Positions 51,771-60,794 of a stretch of DNA of 64,000 nucleotides are shown in pieces (position 1 is the stretch's first letter; each line of letters opens with the position of its first letter). The notes under the pieces are model-generated. The model worked only from the letters and a program-made list of their open reading frames with translations. It had not been told where the DNA came from and made no database searches. A program made the position numbers and the translations under genes. The DNA comes from Paracoccus sulfuroxidans (GTDB taxonomy: Bacteria; Pseudomonadota; Alphaproteobacteria; Rhodobacterales; Rhodobacteraceae): the NCBI RefSeq assembly GCF_007830335.1, contig NZ_VLKU01000005.1:173322-237321 (forward strand), written 5' to 3'.

Positions 51771-52130
51771 TCAGGCGGCAGCTTTGGCCTGAGCGACGAT
51801 CGCCGCGAAGGCGTCGGGCTCATGAACGGCCAGATCGGCCAGAACCTTGCGGTCCACCTCGATCCCGGCTTTCGCCAGAGCCGCGATGAAGCGCGAATAG
51901 GTGAACTCGGCGTCGATCGCGCGGACAGCCGCGTTGATCCGCTGGATCCACAGCGCGCGGAAGTTGCGCTTGCGGTTCTTGCGGTCGCGGGTCGCGTATT
52001 GGTTCGCCTTGTCGACGGCCTGGGTCGCGGTGCGGAAGTTGCGCGAACGGTTGCCGTAATAGCCTTTTGCCGCGTCAAGAACCTTCTTGTGGCGGGCGTG
52101 GGTGACTTTACCCGATTTGACTCGTGCCAT
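51771..52130 (-). CDS. rplT: 50S ribosomal protein L20
   Basis: A 119-aa basic ribosomal protein: [40 protein letters not shown] and [20 protein letters not shown] are invariant L20 signatures. It is essential for 50S assembly and in several bacteria represses the rpmI-rplT mRNA; no L20-binding leader could be judged by eye here. AAGGAG precedes the ATG. It follows rpmI by 12 bases and is followed by a strong terminator. Confidence 0.98.
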   Translation of the reverse strand: MARVKSGKVTHARHKKVLDAAKGYYGNRSRNFRTATQAVDKANQYATRDRKNRKRNFRALWIQRINAAVRAIDAEFTYSRFIAALAKAGIEVDRKVLADLAVHEPDAFAAIVAQAKAAA

Positions 52131-52142
52131 GTCTGGTTCTCC

Positions 52143-52343
52143 TTAGCGGTTGTAAGGCATGTATTTCTTGACGATTTTCGCGTCCGCATCGCACAGGACC
52201 ATGGTCCCGGTGACGTCGCGGATGAATTTCGTCGAGCGCTTGATCATGCCGTGGCGCTTGCCAGCCGGGCCAGCTTTGACTTTGCCCGAGGCCGTGAAAG
52301 AGAACCGCTTTTTGGCGGCCGCTTTGGTCTTCATCTTCGGCAT
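52143..52343 (-). CDS. rpmI: 50S ribosomal protein L35
   Basis: A 66-aa basic ribosomal protein starting [20 protein letters not shown] and continuing [20 protein letters not shown], the standard L35 sequence. AAGGAGAG stands before the ATG at 52343. It is co-transcribed with rplT. The translation factor gene infC, which precedes rpmI in many bacteria, is not here; an Ala-rich membrane protein gene and pyk lie upstream instead. Confidence 0.97.
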   Translation of the reverse strand: MPKMKTKAAAKKRFSFTASGKVKAGPAGKRHGMIKRSTKFIRDVTGTMVLCDADAKIVKKYMPYNR

Positions 52344-52462
52344 TTTACTCTCCTTGCGGTCAGAGTGAACGCACGACTCGGCAATGCCAATTGGCCGGAC
52401 GCGCGGGTGGAAGCGTGCCCTATAGGCGGGCACGCCGGAATTGGCAAGCGATTTCGACCAGA

Positions 52463-52936
52463 TCAGTTGCTGGTGGCAGGCGCTTCGGTCGAGGCAGGGG
52501 CGTCCGTTGCCGGAGCCTCTGCTGCGGGCGCTTCAGCAGCAGGTGCTTCGGTCGCCGGAGCGTCAGCCGCAGGGGCTTCTGCTGCGGGGGCCTCGGCTGC
52601 CGGGGCTTCTGCGGCAGGAGCGTCAGCCGAAGGCGTAGCCGGGGCGTCAGCAGCCGGAACATCAGCCGCAGGTGCGTCCGCAGCCGGCTCGGGTGCGGTG
52701 ACCGGATCGGTGCTCAGCGAGACCTGACCGGCAGTCAGGCGCTTCCATGCACCGGTGACGCTGTCGACGTTGAAAGGCGCGTCAGAGGTATAGGCGCCAC
52801 CGAACAGGGCGGCGATGCCCAGCACCAGCGCCAGAGCAGCACCGCGCGGTGCGCGCGTCTGAGCCACGGCAATAATGGCAAGCAACACGGACAGCGCACA
52901 CAGCACCGTACCGGCGATGATAAGAATATCAGTCAT
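52463..52936 (-). CDS. Membrane protein with alanine/proline-rich repeat tail
   Basis: A 157-aa protein with two hydrophobic helices ([20 protein letters not shown] and [20 protein letters not shown]), then a short polar region and a tail of about 75 residues built from [14 protein letters not shown] and APATEAP units. The tail is encoded by tandem DNA repeats between about 52480 and 52690, which can expand or shrink. No known domain. AAGGGG lies before the ATG. It follows pyk on the same strand by 37 bases, perhaps co-transcribed. Confidence 0.7.
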   Translation of the reverse strand: MTDILIIAGTVLCALSVLLAIIAVAQTRAPRGAALALVLGIAALFGGAYTSDAPFNVDSVTGAWKRLTAGQVSLSTDPVTAPEPAADAPAADVPAADAPATPSADAPAAEAPAAEAPAAEAPAADAPATEAPAAEAPAAEAPATDAPASTEAPATSN

Positions 52937-52973
52937 AATGTCCCCTTGTGGGTAGGCTTGTTCTTCGCGGCCC

Positions 52974-54419
52974 TTATTCAGGATCTGTGCGATAAATCAA
53001 GCGCTCGTCGCAAGGAGCAATACGAAGGATGTTGGTTGTGCCGGGCACGTTGAAGGGCAGACCGGCCATCACGACGATCTGGTTCGTCTCATCGGCGAAG
53101 CCAAAGTCGCGCGCGGCCTTGGCGGCGTTGACCACGGCCTGCTTGAAGCGCACCAGCTCGGGCGTGAGGACGCAATGCGTGCCCCAGGTCAGGCAGAGCC
53201 TGCGCAGCGTCCGCGTCTCCGAGGACAGCGCGATGATCGGCACGCGCGGGCGTTCGCGCGCGGCCAGGCTGCCGGTGGTGCCCGACTGGGTGAAGGCGCA
53301 GATCGCGGCGATATCGGTCGTTTCGGAAATCTCGCGCGCGGCGGCGACGATGCCATCGGCGACGGTCTGGCGTTTGGCGACGCGGGCGGCCTCGATCACT
53401 TCGCGATAGGTCGGGTCCGACTCGACCGAGCGGGCGACGTTGTCCATGGTCGAGACGGCCTCGATCGGATACTGGCCCGCGGCGCTTTCAGCCGACAGCA
53501 TGACGGCATCAGCGCCCTCATAGATGGCGGTCGCCACGTCCGAGACCTCGGCACGGGTCGGCATCGGGCTTTCGATCATCGATTCCAGCATCTGCGTGGC
53601 GACGATCACAGGCTTGGCGGCGGCGCGGCAGGCGCGGACCAGCCGCTTCTGGATCGGCGGCACCGAATGCACGGGCAGCTCGACGCCCAGATCGCCACGC
53701 GCCACCATGATCCCGTCCGAGACCTTCAGGATTTCGGCGAAGCTACGCACAGCGGCGGGCTTTTCGATCTTCGACAGAACGGCCGCCCGGCCACGCGCCA
53801 GTTCGCGCGCTTCGGTCACATCCTCGGGGCGCTGCACGAACGAAAGCGCCAGCCAGTCGACGCCCAATTCGCAGGCAAACTCCAGATCCTCGCGGTCCTT
53901 GTCGGAAAGCGCGGCCAGCGGCAGCACCACGTCGGGCACGTTCACGCCCTTGCGGTTCGAAATCGCGCCCCCGGCGGTCACCCGGCAGATGGCGAAATCG
54001 GGGCCGCAGCTGTCAACCGCCAGACGGATCTTGCCGTCATTGACCAGCAGTTCGGCCCCCGGTTCAAGGGCGGCAAAAATCTCGGGGTGGGGCAGCTGCA
54101 CGCGGGTCGCGTCGCCCGGAGCCGGGTCAAGGTCAAAGCGGAAGGTCTGGCCTTCGCGCAGGTCATGCGGCCCGTTCTCGAACGTGCCGACGCGCAGCTT
54201 CGGGCCCTGAAGATCGGCCAGAATGGCAATCGGGCGGCCGGTCTCGGTCTCGATCTTGCGGATGATATCGTGACGCGCGCGATGTTCGGCATGCGAGCCA
54301 TGGCTCATGTTCAGGCGGAACACGTCCGCGCCTGCCTCGAACAGTGCGCGGATCATCTTGTAGTCACTGGAGGACGGTCCAAGCGTTGCCACGATCTTGA
54401 CTCTGCGATGCCGTCTCAT
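52974..54419 (-). CDS. pyk: Pyruvate kinase
   Basis: A 481-aa glycolytic enzyme that makes ATP and pyruvate from phosphoenolpyruvate and ADP. Motifs: VKIVATLGPSSSDYKMIRAL, FRLNMSHGSHAEHRARHDII, the catalytic Lys in VLSKIEKPAAVRSFAEILKV, IMVARGDLGVELPVHSVPPI, and the conserved TQMLESMIESPMPTRAEVSD. The B domain (residues about 70-165) is present. ATG at 54419 (MRRHRRVK) is chosen because GGAGA lies seven bases upstream; an upstream in-frame ATG (54437) is less likely. It diverges from the N-formylglutamate amidohydrolase gene. Confidence 0.97.
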   Translation of the reverse strand: MRRHRRVKIVATLGPSSSDYKMIRALFEAGADVFRLNMSHGSHAEHRARHDIIRKIETETGRPIAILADLQGPKLRVGTFENGPHDLREGQTFRFDLDPAPGDATRVQLPHPEIFAALEPGAELLVNDGKIRLAVDSCGPDFAICRVTAGGAISNRKGVNVPDVVLPLAALSDKDREDLEFACELGVDWLALSFVQRPEDVTEARELARGRAAVLSKIEKPAAVRSFAEILKVSDGIMVARGDLGVELPVHSVPPIQKRLVRACRAAAKPVIVATQMLESMIESPMPTRAEVSDVATAIYEGADAVMLSAESAAGQYPIEAVSTMDNVARSVESDPTYREVIEAARVAKRQTVADGIVAAAREISETTDIAAICAFTQSGTTGSLAARERPRVPIIALSSETRTLRRLCLTWGTHCVLTPELVRFKQAVVNAAKAARDFGFADETNQIVVMAGLPFNVPGTTNILRIAPCDERLIYRTDPE

Positions 54420-54540
54420 CCCGTATTCTCCATCCATGTTTGCGCTACCGTCGCCATCTCTATGGCGCATTGCGGTTCCGGCAGCAACTGGCGCTTGCCG
54501 CTTCGATTGCGTAACCTGCAGCAGAAACAGCGACAATGAA

Positions 54541-55281
54541 ATGACGCAAGAGCCTTATGATACGATCGGAGGGGGTCGCCCCTCGCGCTGGCTGATCACC
54601 TGCGACCACGCCACCAATCACGTTCCCGACTGGATCGGGGGCGGCGATCTGGGCATCGCGCCCGCCGATATGGCCCGCCATATCGCCTATGACGTGGGTG
54701 CGGCGGCGCTGACGCGGAAACTCGCCGAGCGCATGGACGCCCCGGCGATCCTGTCGAATTTCTCGCGCCTCGTGATCGACCCGAACCGGGGCGAGGATGA
54801 CCCGACGCTGCTGATGCGCATTTACGACGGCACGGTCATTCCCGCGAACAAGGCGCTGGACGCGGCTGGCCGGGAAGAGCGGCTGGAGCGGCTTTATCGC
54901 CCCTATCATCGGGCCTATGCCGAGCTTGCCGCCGCACGCCCCGACCGGGCGATCTGCGCGGTTCACAGCTTCACCCCGCAACTGCGCGGCCGCCCGCCAC
55001 GGCCTTGGCTGGTGGGCATTCTTTATTCCCACCGGGATGAGCGGCTGGGCCCGCCGCTGGTGCAGGTCTGCCGCGATCAGGGCTGGATCACCGGCGACAA
55101 TGAGCCCTACTCGGGCCATCTGGAGGGCGATTCGATCGACAAGCACGCGCTGGCCCATGGCCGCCCGAACGTGCTGATCGAGGTCCGGAACGACCTCATC
55201 CGCGATGAAGCCGGGCAGGATCTGTGGGCGGAACGCATCGCCTCGGTGCTGGAGGGGCTCTTGGAGGCGCAGGGGCTTTGA
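54541..55281 (+). CDS. N-formylglutamate amidohydrolase family protein
   Basis: A 246-aa zinc-dependent hydrolase. The metal site begins at LITCDHATNHVPDWIGGGDL, then IAYDVGAAALTRKLAERMDA, SRLVIDPNRGEDDPTLLMRI and CAVHSFTPQLRGRPP. These match the FGase (PF05013) family, whose known activity is N-formyl-L-glutamate hydrolysis at the end of histidine degradation. No hut genes are nearby, so the substrate is unproven; many family copies act on other N-acyl amino acids. ATG 54541 starts where homology starts. The 121-bp gap shared with pyk should hold both promoters. Confidence 0.87.
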   Translation: MTQEPYDTIGGGRPSRWLITCDHATNHVPDWIGGGDLGIAPADMARHIAYDVGAAALTRKLAERMDAPAILSNFSRLVIDPNRGEDDPTLLMRIYDGTVIPANKALDAAGREERLERLYRPYHRAYAELAAARPDRAICAVHSFTPQLRGRPPRPWLVGILYSHRDERLGPPLVQVCRDQGWITGDNEPYSGHLEGDSIDKHALAHGRPNVLIEVRNDLIRDEAGQDLWAERIASVLEGLLEAQGL

Positions 55282-55299
55282 CGCCCCAACGCCTGCGCA

Positions 55300-55824
55300 T
55301 CAGTCGCGGGCGTATTTGCCCTTCTTCATCGACTTCCCGTGGTTCGAGATCCAGTCCATCAGCGCCAGCAGCACGCCCGAGATCACGAAGACCAGATGGA
55401 TGATGACCATCCAGCGGATCTTCTCGGCCGGGTATTTGCCGACATCCATGAAGACCTTCAGCAAATGAATCCCCGAGATCGCGACAATCGAGGCCACCAG
55501 CTTCAGCTTCAGCCCTGAAAAATCGACCTCGCCCTGCCATTCGGGGCGGTCCTTGTGCTCGGTCAGGTCCATGCGGCTGACGAAATTCTCATAGCCCGAA
55601 AAGATCACGATCAGCAGCAGGTTCGCCGCAAGGCTGAGGTCGATCAGCGCCAGCAGCCCCAGAACGGCATCATCCACGGTCATCGTCGGCATGCTCAGGC
55701 CGAAGCGCAGCAATTCGTTGAGAAACACCCAAAGAAGGATGACCAGCGCTCCGGCCAGGCCGACATACATCGGCGCCATCATCCAGCGACTTGCGAAAAG
55801 GCTGCGTTCGATCAGACGTTCCAT
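55300..55824 (-). CDS. UPF0114 (YqhA-type, TIGR00645) membrane protein
   Basis: A 174-aa inner-membrane protein with four hydrophobic helices. MERLIERSLFASRWMMAPMY, IDLSLAANLLLIVIFSGYEN and LKLVASIVAISGIHLLKVFM are the conserved UPF0114/YqhA blocks. Function is unknown. AGGAG lies just before the ATG at 55824. It converges with the N-formylglutamate amidohydrolase gene, and 178 bases separate its start from the divergent CDF transporter. Nothing nearby suggests a role. Confidence 0.9.
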   Translation of the reverse strand: MERLIERSLFASRWMMAPMYVGLAGALVILLWVFLNELLRFGLSMPTMTVDDAVLGLLALIDLSLAANLLLIVIFSGYENFVSRMDLTEHKDRPEWQGEVDFSGLKLKLVASIVAISGIHLLKVFMDVGKYPAEKIRWMVIIHLVFVISGVLLALMDWISNHGKSMKKGKYARD

Positions 55825-56002
55825 GGGCTCTCCTATTGGGGTCAGGCGCGATATATACGCAGCCGTTGGCGGGACAAGTGCCGCTCGCATCGGGCGCGAC
55901 ACTTGTCGTAACCCGCAGGACGTGGCCTTTTCAGCACTTTACGGGCATAAGCCGCGGCAAATGCGCGGCCCCGGGGGCCTGCGCCCAGCCCAGAGGTTAT
56001 CC

Positions 56003-56926
56003 ATGCAGACCGAACAAAGCGTCCTGCGCATTTCGATCATCGCCACTTTTCTGATTGCCGCGCTTGGCATCGGGATCGGGCTTTGGATCGGCTCGTTCTC
56101 GATCATGTTCGACGGGGTCTATTCGCTGACCGACGCGATCATGACGGTTGTGGCGCTGCTGGTGTCGAAGCTGATCACCTCATCCCTGGGTGAGCGGACA
56201 CAGGAACGGCTGGTGCGGCATTTCACCATGGGGTTCTGGCATCTTGAGCCCATCGTGCTGGCGCTCAGCGGCTTCATCCTGATGGGCACGGCGCTTTACG
56301 CGTTTCTGGGCGCGGTCAACAGCCTGATGACCGGCGGGCGCGAGCTGAACTTCGACAAGGCTATCATCTTTGCCGCCGTCAGCATGGTGACCGCGCTGGC
56401 AATGGCCGCCTTTGACCGTCGGGCGAATCGCCGCATCAACTCGAACTTCATCGAGATGGACGCCAAGGCCTGGCTGATCTCGGCGGGAATGACCGGGGCG
56501 CTGCTGATCGCGTTCATCTTTGGCTGGGCAATTCAGGGGACCTCTCTGCAATGGATGGCCCCCTATGTCGATCCGGCGGTGCTGGCGGTCGTCTGCCTGT
56601 TCGTGCTGCCGATCCCCGTGCCGACGATCCGGCAGGCGCTGGCCGATGTCCTGCTGGTCACCCCCGCCGAGTTGAAGGCACATGTCGATGAGGTCGCGGC
56701 CCGGGTCGTCGCGCTGCACGGTTTTCGCGGCTATCGCGCCTATGTGGCCCGCGTTGGTCGCGGTCGCCAGATCGAGCTTTACTTCATCGTCCCGCAGGGC
56801 GAGGCCCCCCGCCCGCTGGAGCATTGGGACCGCCTGCGCGACCAGATCGGCGAGATGATCGGGGATGCGAGCCCCGACCGCTGGCTGACCATCGCCTTCA
56901 CCACCGATGTGGAATGGGCCGAGTAG
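56003..56926 (+). CDS. Cation diffusion facilitator family transporter
   Basis: A 307-aa membrane protein with about six helices, N-terminal SIIATFLIAALGIGIGLWIG, then SIMFDGVYSLTDAIMTVVAL, the CDF signature region around the second helix. The second metal-binding helix region is NSNFIEMDAKAWLISAGMTG. CDF proteins export divalent metals such as Zn, Fe or Mn by proton antiport, but the acidic and His ligands differ here from FieF, so specificity cannot be given. AGAGG precedes the ATG at 56003. It converges with priA, three bases between the two stop codons. Confidence 0.85.
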   Translation: MQTEQSVLRISIIATFLIAALGIGIGLWIGSFSIMFDGVYSLTDAIMTVVALLVSKLITSSLGERTQERLVRHFTMGFWHLEPIVLALSGFILMGTALYAFLGAVNSLMTGGRELNFDKAIIFAAVSMVTALAMAAFDRRANRRINSNFIEMDAKAWLISAGMTGALLIAFIFGWAIQGTSLQWMAPYVDPAVLAVVCLFVLPIPVPTIRQALADVLLVTPAELKAHVDEVAARVVALHGFRGYRAYVARVGRGRQIELYFIVPQGEAPRPLEHWDRLRDQIGEMIGDASPDRWLTIAFTTDVEWAE

Positions 56927-56929
56927 GGA

Positions 56930-59134
56930 TCAGAAGAAACTCTGCGGATCGATATCGACCGACAGGCGCAGGTTCGACGGCGCTTTCGGCGCGACCCGCA
57001 GCCAGTCCGAGATCGCCGCCTGCAAGGGGGCCTGACGCGGCGCGCGGATCAGCATGCGAACGCGGTGACGGCCCCGAACGCGGGCGATGGGCGCAGGCGC
57101 GGGGCCGAACAGCTCGGCCCCGATGGCCTGCAGCGGTTGCGTACGCCTGGCCAGCTCATGCGCGTAATTGTCGACGATCGGAAAATCGGGATGCGACAGG
57201 ATGATGCCCGCCAGCCTGCCGAAGGGCGGCATCTCGGCGGCCTGACGCTGGGCGGCCTCGGCGTCCCAGAAGGTCTCATCCTCACCCGACAGGATCGCGC
57301 GGATGACCGGATGGTCGGGCTGGTGCGTCTGCAAAAGCGCCACGCCCTTGGCATCGCCCCCCTCGCGCCCGGCCCGGCCCGCGACCTGCCGCATCAGCTG
57401 GAAGCTGCGCTCGGCCGCGCGCAGGTCAGCCCCCTGCAACCCCAGATCGGCGTCGATCACGCCGACCAGTGTCAGGCGCGGGAAATTGTGGCCCTTGGCG
57501 ACCAGCTGCGTGCCGATGATGATGTCGGTATCCCCGGCAGAAATCTCTGCAATCGCCTCTTTCAGCGCGCGGGCCGAGTTGAAAAGGTCCGAGGACAGCA
57601 CGCTCGCGCGCGCATTCGGGAAGCGCTCGGCGACCTCTTCGGCCAGACGCTCGACCCCCGGACCGACGGCGGCCATGCGGCCTTCGACGCCGCAGGCGGG
57701 GCAAGTCTGCGGGATCGGCTTCGTCTCGCCGCATTGGTGGCAGACAAGACGGTTCTGGAAGCGATGCTCGACCATGCGGGCGTCGCATTGGTCGCAGCCG
57801 ACCTGCTGGCCACAGGCGCGGCAGGTGGTGATCGGCGCATAGCCGCGCCGGTTCAGGAACAGCAGCGATTGCTCGCCCTTCTCCAGCCGGGCCTGAACCT
57901 CGCGCGCCAGACGGGGCGAGATCCAGCGGCCCGAGGGCATGTCCTCGCGCCGCAGGTCGATCGCCGCCATGTCGGGCAGTTCGGCGCTGCCATAGCGGGC
58001 GCGCAGGTCGATACGGCCGTACTTGCCCGCCGCCGCATTCACCCAGCTTTCAACCGAGGGCGTGGCCGAGGCCAGCACCACCTGCGCCTGCGCAATCGAG
58101 GCGCGCAGCACCGCCATGTCGCGGGCGCTGTAGAACACCCCGTCCTCTTGCTTGTAGGACCCGTCATGCTCCTCATCGACGACGATCAGGCCCAGATCGC
58201 TGAAGGGCAAAAACAGCGCCGAGCGCGCGCCGACCACCATGCCGACATTCCCGGTCGCCGCCATCTGCCACAACCGGCGACGCTCCATCCGGGTGATGCC
58301 GGAATGCCATTCGCCGGGGCGCTCGCCAAAGCGGGCCTCGACCCGCGACAGGAATTCGGACGACAGCGCAATCTCGGGCAGCAGCACCAGCGCCTGACGT
58401 CCTTGCCGCAGACATTCGGCCACGGCCTCCAGATAGACCTCGGTCTTGCCCGAGCCGGTGACGCCGCGCAGCAGCGTCGTGCCATAGGCGCGCTGCCGCA
58501 GGCGGGCGCGCAGGGCCTCGGCCGCCTCGGCCTGATCGGGGGCCAGCGGCTTGCCGGGCAGGGAGGGGTCAAGGCGCGGATAGGGCAGATCGCGCGGCGC
58601 CAGCGTCTCGGCCAGCGTGCCCGATTTCACCAGCCCCTGCACGACACCGCTGCTGACGCCCGCCAACTGCGCCAGTTCCGAAGGCGCGAAGCCTGCACCG
58701 CCATGATCCTCCAGCACCTGCAGCACGGCGGCGCGGGGGTCGGTCATACGCTCGGGCGGGGGACCGGCGCGATGGATGATCTTGCGCTGGCCGGGGGGCT
58801 GGTCGATGTCGGGCGCACGCGTCGCCATGCGCAGCATCGCGGGCAGCGGCGTCAGCGTGTAATCGGCCATCCGGGCCATGAATTCCAGCATCTCGGGCTG
58901 CAGGGGCGGCGCATCGATCAGCCGCGCGACGGGGCGCAGCTTGGCGGTGTCAAACCCGCCCAAGCCCTCGCCCCAGACCATGCCCATCACCCGGCGCGGC
59001 CCCAGCGGCACCACCACAAGCTGACCCAGCCGCACCCCGCCTTCGGGGGCCAGATAATCCAGCGTGCCCACCGGCTCTTGCGTCAGCACGGCAATGCGCG
59101 CGCCATGGGGAAAGAAGATCTGCCGGTCGTTCAT
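56930..59134 (-). CDS. priA: Primosomal protein N' (replication restart helicase PriA)
   Basis: A 734-aa superfamily 2 helicase that reloads the replisome at stalled forks. The N-terminal DNA-binding domain is followed by Walker A RGVTGSGKTEVYLEAVAECL, DEEHD (motif II) in LIVVDEEHDGSYKQEDG, and LASATPSVESW. Zinc-binding cysteines are in CRACGQQVGCDQC and CHQCGETKPIPQTCPACG. The C-terminal helicase part has DTDIIIGTQLVAKGHNFPRL and VAGRAGREGGDAKGV. Length is normal (about 730 aa). It is followed (upstream on the minus strand) by a 43-aa microprotein gene. Confidence 0.96.
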   Translation of the reverse strand: MNDRQIFFPHGARIAVLTQEPVGTLDYLAPEGGVRLGQLVVVPLGPRRVMGMVWGEGLGGFDTAKLRPVARLIDAPPLQPEMLEFMARMADYTLTPLPAMLRMATRAPDIDQPPGQRKIIHRAGPPPERMTDPRAAVLQVLEDHGGAGFAPSELAQLAGVSSGVVQGLVKSGTLAETLAPRDLPYPRLDPSLPGKPLAPDQAEAAEALRARLRQRAYGTTLLRGVTGSGKTEVYLEAVAECLRQGRQALVLLPEIALSSEFLSRVEARFGERPGEWHSGITRMERRRLWQMAATGNVGMVVGARSALFLPFSDLGLIVVDEEHDGSYKQEDGVFYSARDMAVLRASIAQAQVVLASATPSVESWVNAAAGKYGRIDLRARYGSAELPDMAAIDLRREDMPSGRWISPRLAREVQARLEKGEQSLLFLNRRGYAPITTCRACGQQVGCDQCDARMVEHRFQNRLVCHQCGETKPIPQTCPACGVEGRMAAVGPGVERLAEEVAERFPNARASVLSSDLFNSARALKEAIAEISAGDTDIIIGTQLVAKGHNFPRLTLVGVIDADLGLQGADLRAAERSFQLMRQVAGRAGREGGDAKGVALLQTHQPDHPVIRAILSGEDETFWDAEAAQRQAAEMPPFGRLAGIILSHPDFPIVDNYAHELARRTQPLQAIGAELFGPAPAPIARVRGRHRVRMLIRAPRQAPLQAAISDWLRVAPKAPSNLRLSVDIDPQSFF

Positions 59135-59165
59135 CAGCTGGGATCAGGTCAGGAAAGGGCTGCGG

Positions 59166-59297
59166 TCACAGGCCGAAAAAGCTGAGGCCGAACAGTCCGA
59201 AGACGACGAACACGGGCAAATGAAAGGCCACGACGGGCACGCCGATCAGCAGGGCAGCCATGTCCGAAACCTGCACCGTGGTGTCGACCGCTTCCAT
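59166..59297 (-). CDS. 43-residue single-helix membrane microprotein
   Basis: A short reading frame just upstream of priA on the same strand: [20 protein letters not shown] then [20 protein letters not shown], ending FGL. It has a polar N-terminus of 12 residues and one long hydrophobic helix. GAGGGG lies six bases before the ATG, a good ribosome binding site. The stop is 31 bases before the priA start, so the two may share a transcript. It is too short for standard gene calls. No family is recognised. Confidence 0.6.
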   Translation of the reverse strand: MEAVDTTVQVSDMAALLIGVPVVAFHLPVFVVFGLFGLSFFGL

Positions 59298-59427
59298 GTT
59301 TACCCCTCGCCGCGTTCAGCGGCCTGATACTGACAGCATGTTGCGCGATGGGCAACCGGTCCGATACCCTTCACCCGCGCCCGTTTTTGCGCTAAACCCC
59401 GGGCCAAATCGCAAAAGGACCCTGCGC

Positions 59428-60081
59428 ATGAAATTCTTTGTCGATACCGCCGATGTCGCCGCCATCCGCGAGCTGAACGATCTGGGCATGGTTGATGGCG
59501 TCACCACCAACCCCTCGCTGATTCTGAAGTCGGGCCGCGACATCATCGAGGTCACGAAAGAGATCTGCGATCTGGTCGAGGGTCCGGTCAGCGCCGAGGT
59601 CGTCGCCAAGGACGCCGCCGACATGATCCGCGAAGGCAAGTTGCTGGCCGCGATCGCGCCCAATATCGCGGTGAAAGTGCCGCTGACCTGGGACGGGCTG
59701 AAGGCCTGCAAGGCGCTGTCCTCGGAAGGGCATATGGTCAACGTGACGCTGTGCTTCTCGGCCGCGCAGGCGATTCTGGCGGCGAAAGCGGGCGCGACCT
59801 TCATCAGCCCCTTCATCGGCCGTCTGGACGACATCAACCTGGACGGGATAGAGCTGATCGCACAGATCCGCGAGATCTATGACAATTACGACTGGTCGAC
59901 CGAGATCCTGGCGGCCTCGATTCGCTCGGTGAACCACATCACCGACGCCGCCCGCATCGGCGCCGACGTCATCACCGCCCCGCCTGCCGTCATCAAGGCG
60001 ATGGCGCAGCACGTGCTGACCGACAAGGGTCTGCAGCAGTTCGACGCGGACTGGGCCAAGACGGGCCAGAAGATCGGCTGA
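59428..60081 (+). CDS. fsa: Transaldolase/fructose-6-phosphate aldolase (short FSA type)
   Basis: A 217-aa TIM-barrel aldolase of the short transaldolase group. [35 protein letters not shown], the Schiff-base Lys in [20 protein letters not shown] and [16 protein letters not shown] are conserved. Such enzymes act as transaldolase in the pentose phosphate pathway or as fructose-6-phosphate aldolase; sequence alone does not separate them. AAAGGA precedes the ATG. The TGA stop shares its A with the ATG of the DUF484 gene. Confidence 0.92.
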   Translation: MKFFVDTADVAAIRELNDLGMVDGVTTNPSLILKSGRDIIEVTKEICDLVEGPVSAEVVAKDAADMIREGKLLAAIAPNIAVKVPLTWDGLKACKALSSEGHMVNVTLCFSAAQAILAAKAGATFISPFIGRLDDINLDGIELIAQIREIYDNYDWSTEILAASIRSVNHITDAARIGADVITAPPAVIKAMAQHVLTDKGLQQFDADWAKTGQKIG

Positions 60082-60794
60082 TGGCGGCGGGTGAGGAACT
60101 TCAGCCGCTTGCAGAGGAAACCCGGGCTCGCCTTCTGGCGCAACCCGAGTTGATCCTGTCCGACCGCGACCTGATGCGCGCGCTGATCGGCGCGCGCGAG
60201 GCCGAGATCGGTGACAATGTCATCGACATTCGCGGTCGCGCGATGGCCGCGCTGGAACAGCGTCTGGACCGGCTTGAGGCGCAGCATGAATCGGTGATCT
60301 CGGCGGCCTATGACAACCAGTCGGGGATGAACACCATCCACCGCGCCGTGCTGTCGCTGCTGGAGCCGGACGATTTCCCGACCTTCCTCGACAATCTCGA
60401 GGTCAACGTGGCTCCGATTCTGCGGGTCGAGACGCTGCGTCTGGTCATGGAAAGCAGCGCCGAGCATCCGGGCACCAGCATGCCCGGCCCGCTGCACCTG
60501 CTGCCTGCGGGTTCGGTGGCCGAGATGGTCGCGGGCGGACGCCGTGCGCCACGCGCCGATGACGTGGTGCTGCGCGCCGCCGTCCCCGAGACGAAATCGG
60601 TTCATGGCATCACCCGTGGCATCATCAAGTCCGAGGCGCTGCTGCCCATCGATCTGGGCGCTGGCCGCTGGCCCGCGATGCTGCTGATGGGCTCGACCGA
60701 TCCGGCGCGCTTCACGCCCGCGCAGGGCTCGGACCTCTTGCGCTTTTTCCGGCAGGTGTTCCGGCTGGTGCTGCTGGGCTGGCTGCGCGAATGA
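60081..60794 (+). CDS. DUF484 family protein
   Basis: A 237-aa protein of the DUF484 family. Its N-terminal helices (PELILSDRDLMRALIGAREA; IDIRGRAMAALEQRLDRLEA) lead to a GAF-like domain, ending in DLLRFFRQVFRLVLLGWLRE. In Escherichia coli the family member YigA is also encoded beside xerC, so the link is conserved across proteobacteria. Function unknown; a signalling or regulatory role is often guessed. Its start overlaps the fsa stop by one base and its stop overlaps the xerC start by four (ATGA). Confidence 0.9.
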   Translation: MAAGEELQPLAEETRARLLAQPELILSDRDLMRALIGAREAEIGDNVIDIRGRAMAALEQRLDRLEAQHESVISAAYDNQSGMNTIHRAVLSLLEPDDFPTFLDNLEVNVAPILRVETLRLVMESSAEHPGTSMPGPLHLLPAGSVAEMVAGGRRAPRADDVVLRAAVPETKSVHGITRGIIKSEALLPIDLGAGRWPAMLLMGSTDPARFTPAQGSDLLRFFRQVFRLVLLGWLRE

